Of a stretch of 64,000 bases of DNA, positions 62,351 to 64,000 are shown piece after piece (positions within the stretch are counted from its first letter, which is position 1; each line of letters starts with the position of its first letter). A program made the translations under genes and the position numbers. The DNA comes from an uncultured Bacteroidales bacterium (GTDB lineage: Bacteria > Bacteroidota > Bacteroidia > Bacteroidales > WCHB1-69), in NCBI GenBank assembly GCA_905233625.1, contig CAJOFJ010000001.1:62001-126000 (forward strand), read 5' to 3'. The notes below the pieces were generated by a model. It did not search any database and was not told where the DNA came from. It saw only the letters and a list, made by a program, of their open reading frames with translations.

Positions 62351-64000
62351 ATGAAGCTCAGCATCGTCATTGTCAATTACAATGTAGAACACTTTTTAGA
62401 ACAGTGTCTGCATTCTGTTTATACCGCCTTGGAGGGCATTGACGGTGAAGTTTGGGTAGTGGACAACAACTCCGTGGACGGCTCGTTAGCCATGCTGGAA
62501 CGCAAATTCCCGCAGGCCAAAGTCATCGCCAACAAAGAAAATATGGGTTTCGCCAAGGCCAACAACCAAGCCATCCGACAAGCGGAAGGAGAGTATGTGC
62601 TGCTGCTGAATCCCGACACCCTGGTAGAGCCCGACACTTTCAGCAAATGCCTGGACTTTATGGACCGCACCCCAGATGCTGGCGGACTGGGGGTGAAAAT
62701 GCTCAACGGCAACGGCGAGTTCCTGCCGGAGTCCAAACGTGGCCTGCCCGTGCCCAGCGTGGCTTTTTACAAGATTTTCGGACTGTCGAAGCTGTTCCCG
62801 AAATCCAAGAAATTCGGTGCCTATCATCTCACCTACCTCAACCCTGACGAAATCCACTCCGTGGATGTACTTTCCGGCGCCTTCATGCTGATGCGCAAGA
62901 GTATATTGGACCAAGTAGGACTGCTTGACGAGGACTATTTCATGTACGGCGAGGACATTGACCTCTCATACCGCATCACGCAAGGAGGCTATAAAAACTA
63001 TTATTTTCCAGAGACCAGAATCATCCATTATAAAGGCGAGAGTACCAAGAAGAGCAGTGTAAACTATGTCTATGTATTTTACAACGCCATGCGGATTTTC
63101 GCCGACAAGCACTTCTCGCAAAAAAACGCCAAGCTCTTCAACTGGCTCATCACATTGGCCATCTGGTTCAGAGCATCCTTGGCACTGCTATGTCGCCTGT
63201 TCCAGGCCATTTTGCTGCCCATTATCGACTTTGCGGCCATTTACGGCGGCATGTATGCGTTATCTATGTACTGGGATATCAATATCCTCAGCGCCCGTAA
63301 CAGCAGTTTTCCGCCTATTTACCGCAAAGTATTCATTCCGATATACATCCTGATTTGGATCATTTCAATGGCATGCTGTGGCAGCTATAAAAAACCTGTC
63401 ACCGCCGCTAAATCCAACAAAGGTATCTTTATCGGCACCGTGATTATTCTGCTGATATACGCTTTATTGCCAGAAACTTACCGTTTCTCCAGAGCGGTCA
63501 CCATCCTGGGAGCCATGTGGACTGTATTGGTGGTCAACCTCATCCGTTACATCATGCGACGTTTCAACATTGGCAGTGCCCTGTTCGGCGGCAAGGACAA
63601 ACGCCGTATCGCGGTAATTGGACAAAATGAGGAAGCCGCACGCGTAGCCGCCTTGGTGCGCGTGGTGAACAAAAAATGCGATTTCATCGGCATTGTCCAA
63701 AGTGAAGAAAATTTGGCAGAAGAGGCAAAGGGACAAGACAGCTTCCAGCAACTCGGACAACTCAACCAATTGCGTGACATCATTTCGATATACCATATCA
63801 ATGAGGTGGTTTTCTGCACCAAAGACATCCCCGCTGACAATATCATCACGTTGATGACGGAATTGCAGGACTGCCAAGTGGAATACAAAATCGCCCCCGA
63901 GGAAAGCGAATCCATCATCGGTAGCAACAGTATCAACACCTACGACGAGATTTACGGCGTGCAGGTCAACAGCATCACAAAGGCCAGCAACCGACGCAAA
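62351..64000 (+). CDS. Fusion of a family 2 glycosyltransferase with the front half of a polyprenyl sugar-phosphate transferase, 3' truncated by window edge
   Basis: 550 codons without a stop to the window end. Residues 1-240 form a GT2 domain of the rhamnosyltransferase type: SIVIVNYNVEHF, VWVVDNNSVDGS, LLLNPDTLVEP (DxD-like NPD at 87-89) and YFMYGEDIDLSYR. Residues ~265-405 hold about four membrane helices. Residues ~415 onward form a Rossmann-like domain (RRIAVIGQNEEAARVAALV) like the middle domain of the WbaP-type transferase at 30040. Whether a sugar-phosphate transferase domain follows lies outside the window. Twenty-one bases after psd. Confidence 0.85.
   Translation, partial: MKLSIVIVNYNVEHFLEQCLHSVYTALEGIDGEVWVVDNNSVDGSLAMLERKFPQAKVIANKENMGFAKANNQAIRQAEGEYVLLLNPDTLVEPDTFSKCLDFMDRTPDAGGLGVKMLNGNGEFLPESKRGLPVPSVAFYKIFGLSKLFPKSKKFGAYHLTYLNPDEIHSVDVLSGAFMLMRKSILDQVGLLDEDYFMYGEDIDLSYRITQGGYKNYYFPETRIIHYKGESTKKSSVNYVYVFYNAMRIFADKHFSQKNAKLFNWLITLAIWFRASLALLCRLFQAILLPIIDFAAIYGGMYALSMYWDINILSARNSSFPPIYRKVFIPIYILIWIISMACCGSYKKPVTAAKSNKGIFIGTVIILLIYALLPETYRFSRAVTILGAMWTVLVVNLIRYIMRRFNIGSALFGGKDKRRIAVIGQNEEAARVAALVRVVNKKCDFIGIVQSEENLAEEAKGQDSFQQLGQLNQLRDIISIYHINEVVFCTKDIPADNIITLMTELQDCQVEYKIAPEESESIIGSNSINTYDEIYGVQVNSITKASNRRK

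Overview
The window comes from a Bacteroidota (order Bacteroidales-like) chromosome, probably a gut, oral or environmental uncultured lineage. The evidence is the promoter lexicon (more than twenty copies of the Bacteroidota -7 box TAnnTTTG, mostly in the extended form TATnTTTGC), three proteins with type IX secretion (T9SS) C-terminal sorting domains, a gingipain-like C25 protease, a streptopain-like C10 protease, Bacteroidota-only families (DUF3822, DUF4296, type B L31 without cysteines, the short AMP nucleosidase) and a TonB-dependent receptor. No tRNA or rRNA gene was seen; one structural RNA gene (the 4.5S/SRP RNA, ffs) was found on the minus strand at 60463-60562.

Layout. 1-4735: a cut-off Rpn-type nuclease, then a compact run with half a transketolase, an ECF sigma factor, a membrane anti-sigma-like protein, a small periplasmic protein and hemW. 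4732-7251 (minus): pth, rsmD, a DUF3822 protein and a membrane protein. 7460-9285: zeta-toxin-like kinase, a 53-residue ORF overlapping it, and recF. 9671-13372: rpsT, kdsA, a glycosyltransferase and tgt. 13545-16946: a Kgp-like protease. 17347-23706: topB, rpmE2, L-serine dehydratase, a lipoprotein behind a triplicated promoter, and kamA. 23845-31467: kdsD, then atpH-atpA-atpG without the other ATP synthase genes, an oxidoreductase, a lipoprotein and a polyprenyl sugar-phosphate transferase. 31656-34350: an isolated piece of the S10 ribosomal operon (rplC-rplD-rplW-rplB-rpsS), with rplC apparently frameshifted. 34480-36458: yraN and comM. 36557-54430: C10 protease, FKBP isomerase, rnr, dtd, glmS, ddh, a DUF4296 lipoprotein, a nucleotidyltransferase, a T9SS cargo protein, a TonB receptor, holA and amn. 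54606-64000: an Ig-like lipoprotein, the minus-strand run tsaC - glycosyltransferase - flippase - mtaB, ffs, a second lipoprotein of the 21378 family, psd, and a glycosyltransferase fusion that runs off the window.

The most unusual feature lies between the genes. Fourteen spacers are filled with degenerate tandem arrays that keep an exact 7-base period (one an exact 8-base period) over 35-190 bases. The heptamers come from a small dictionary, and at least three distant loci show the same types in the same order, read outward from the stop codon of the neighbouring gene. In several cases the gene's own stop codon lies inside the array. Hairpin repeat families (a GGGGAGT-plus-microhairpin family and a CCGGCC element) sit at other gene ends.

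Functional themes are housekeeping translation and RNA processing, lipid A/KDO and surface polysaccharide synthesis (kdsA, kdsD, sugar transferases, flippase), energy (ATP synthase), amino-acid metabolism (sdaA, kamA, ddh) and secreted proteolysis through the T9SS.
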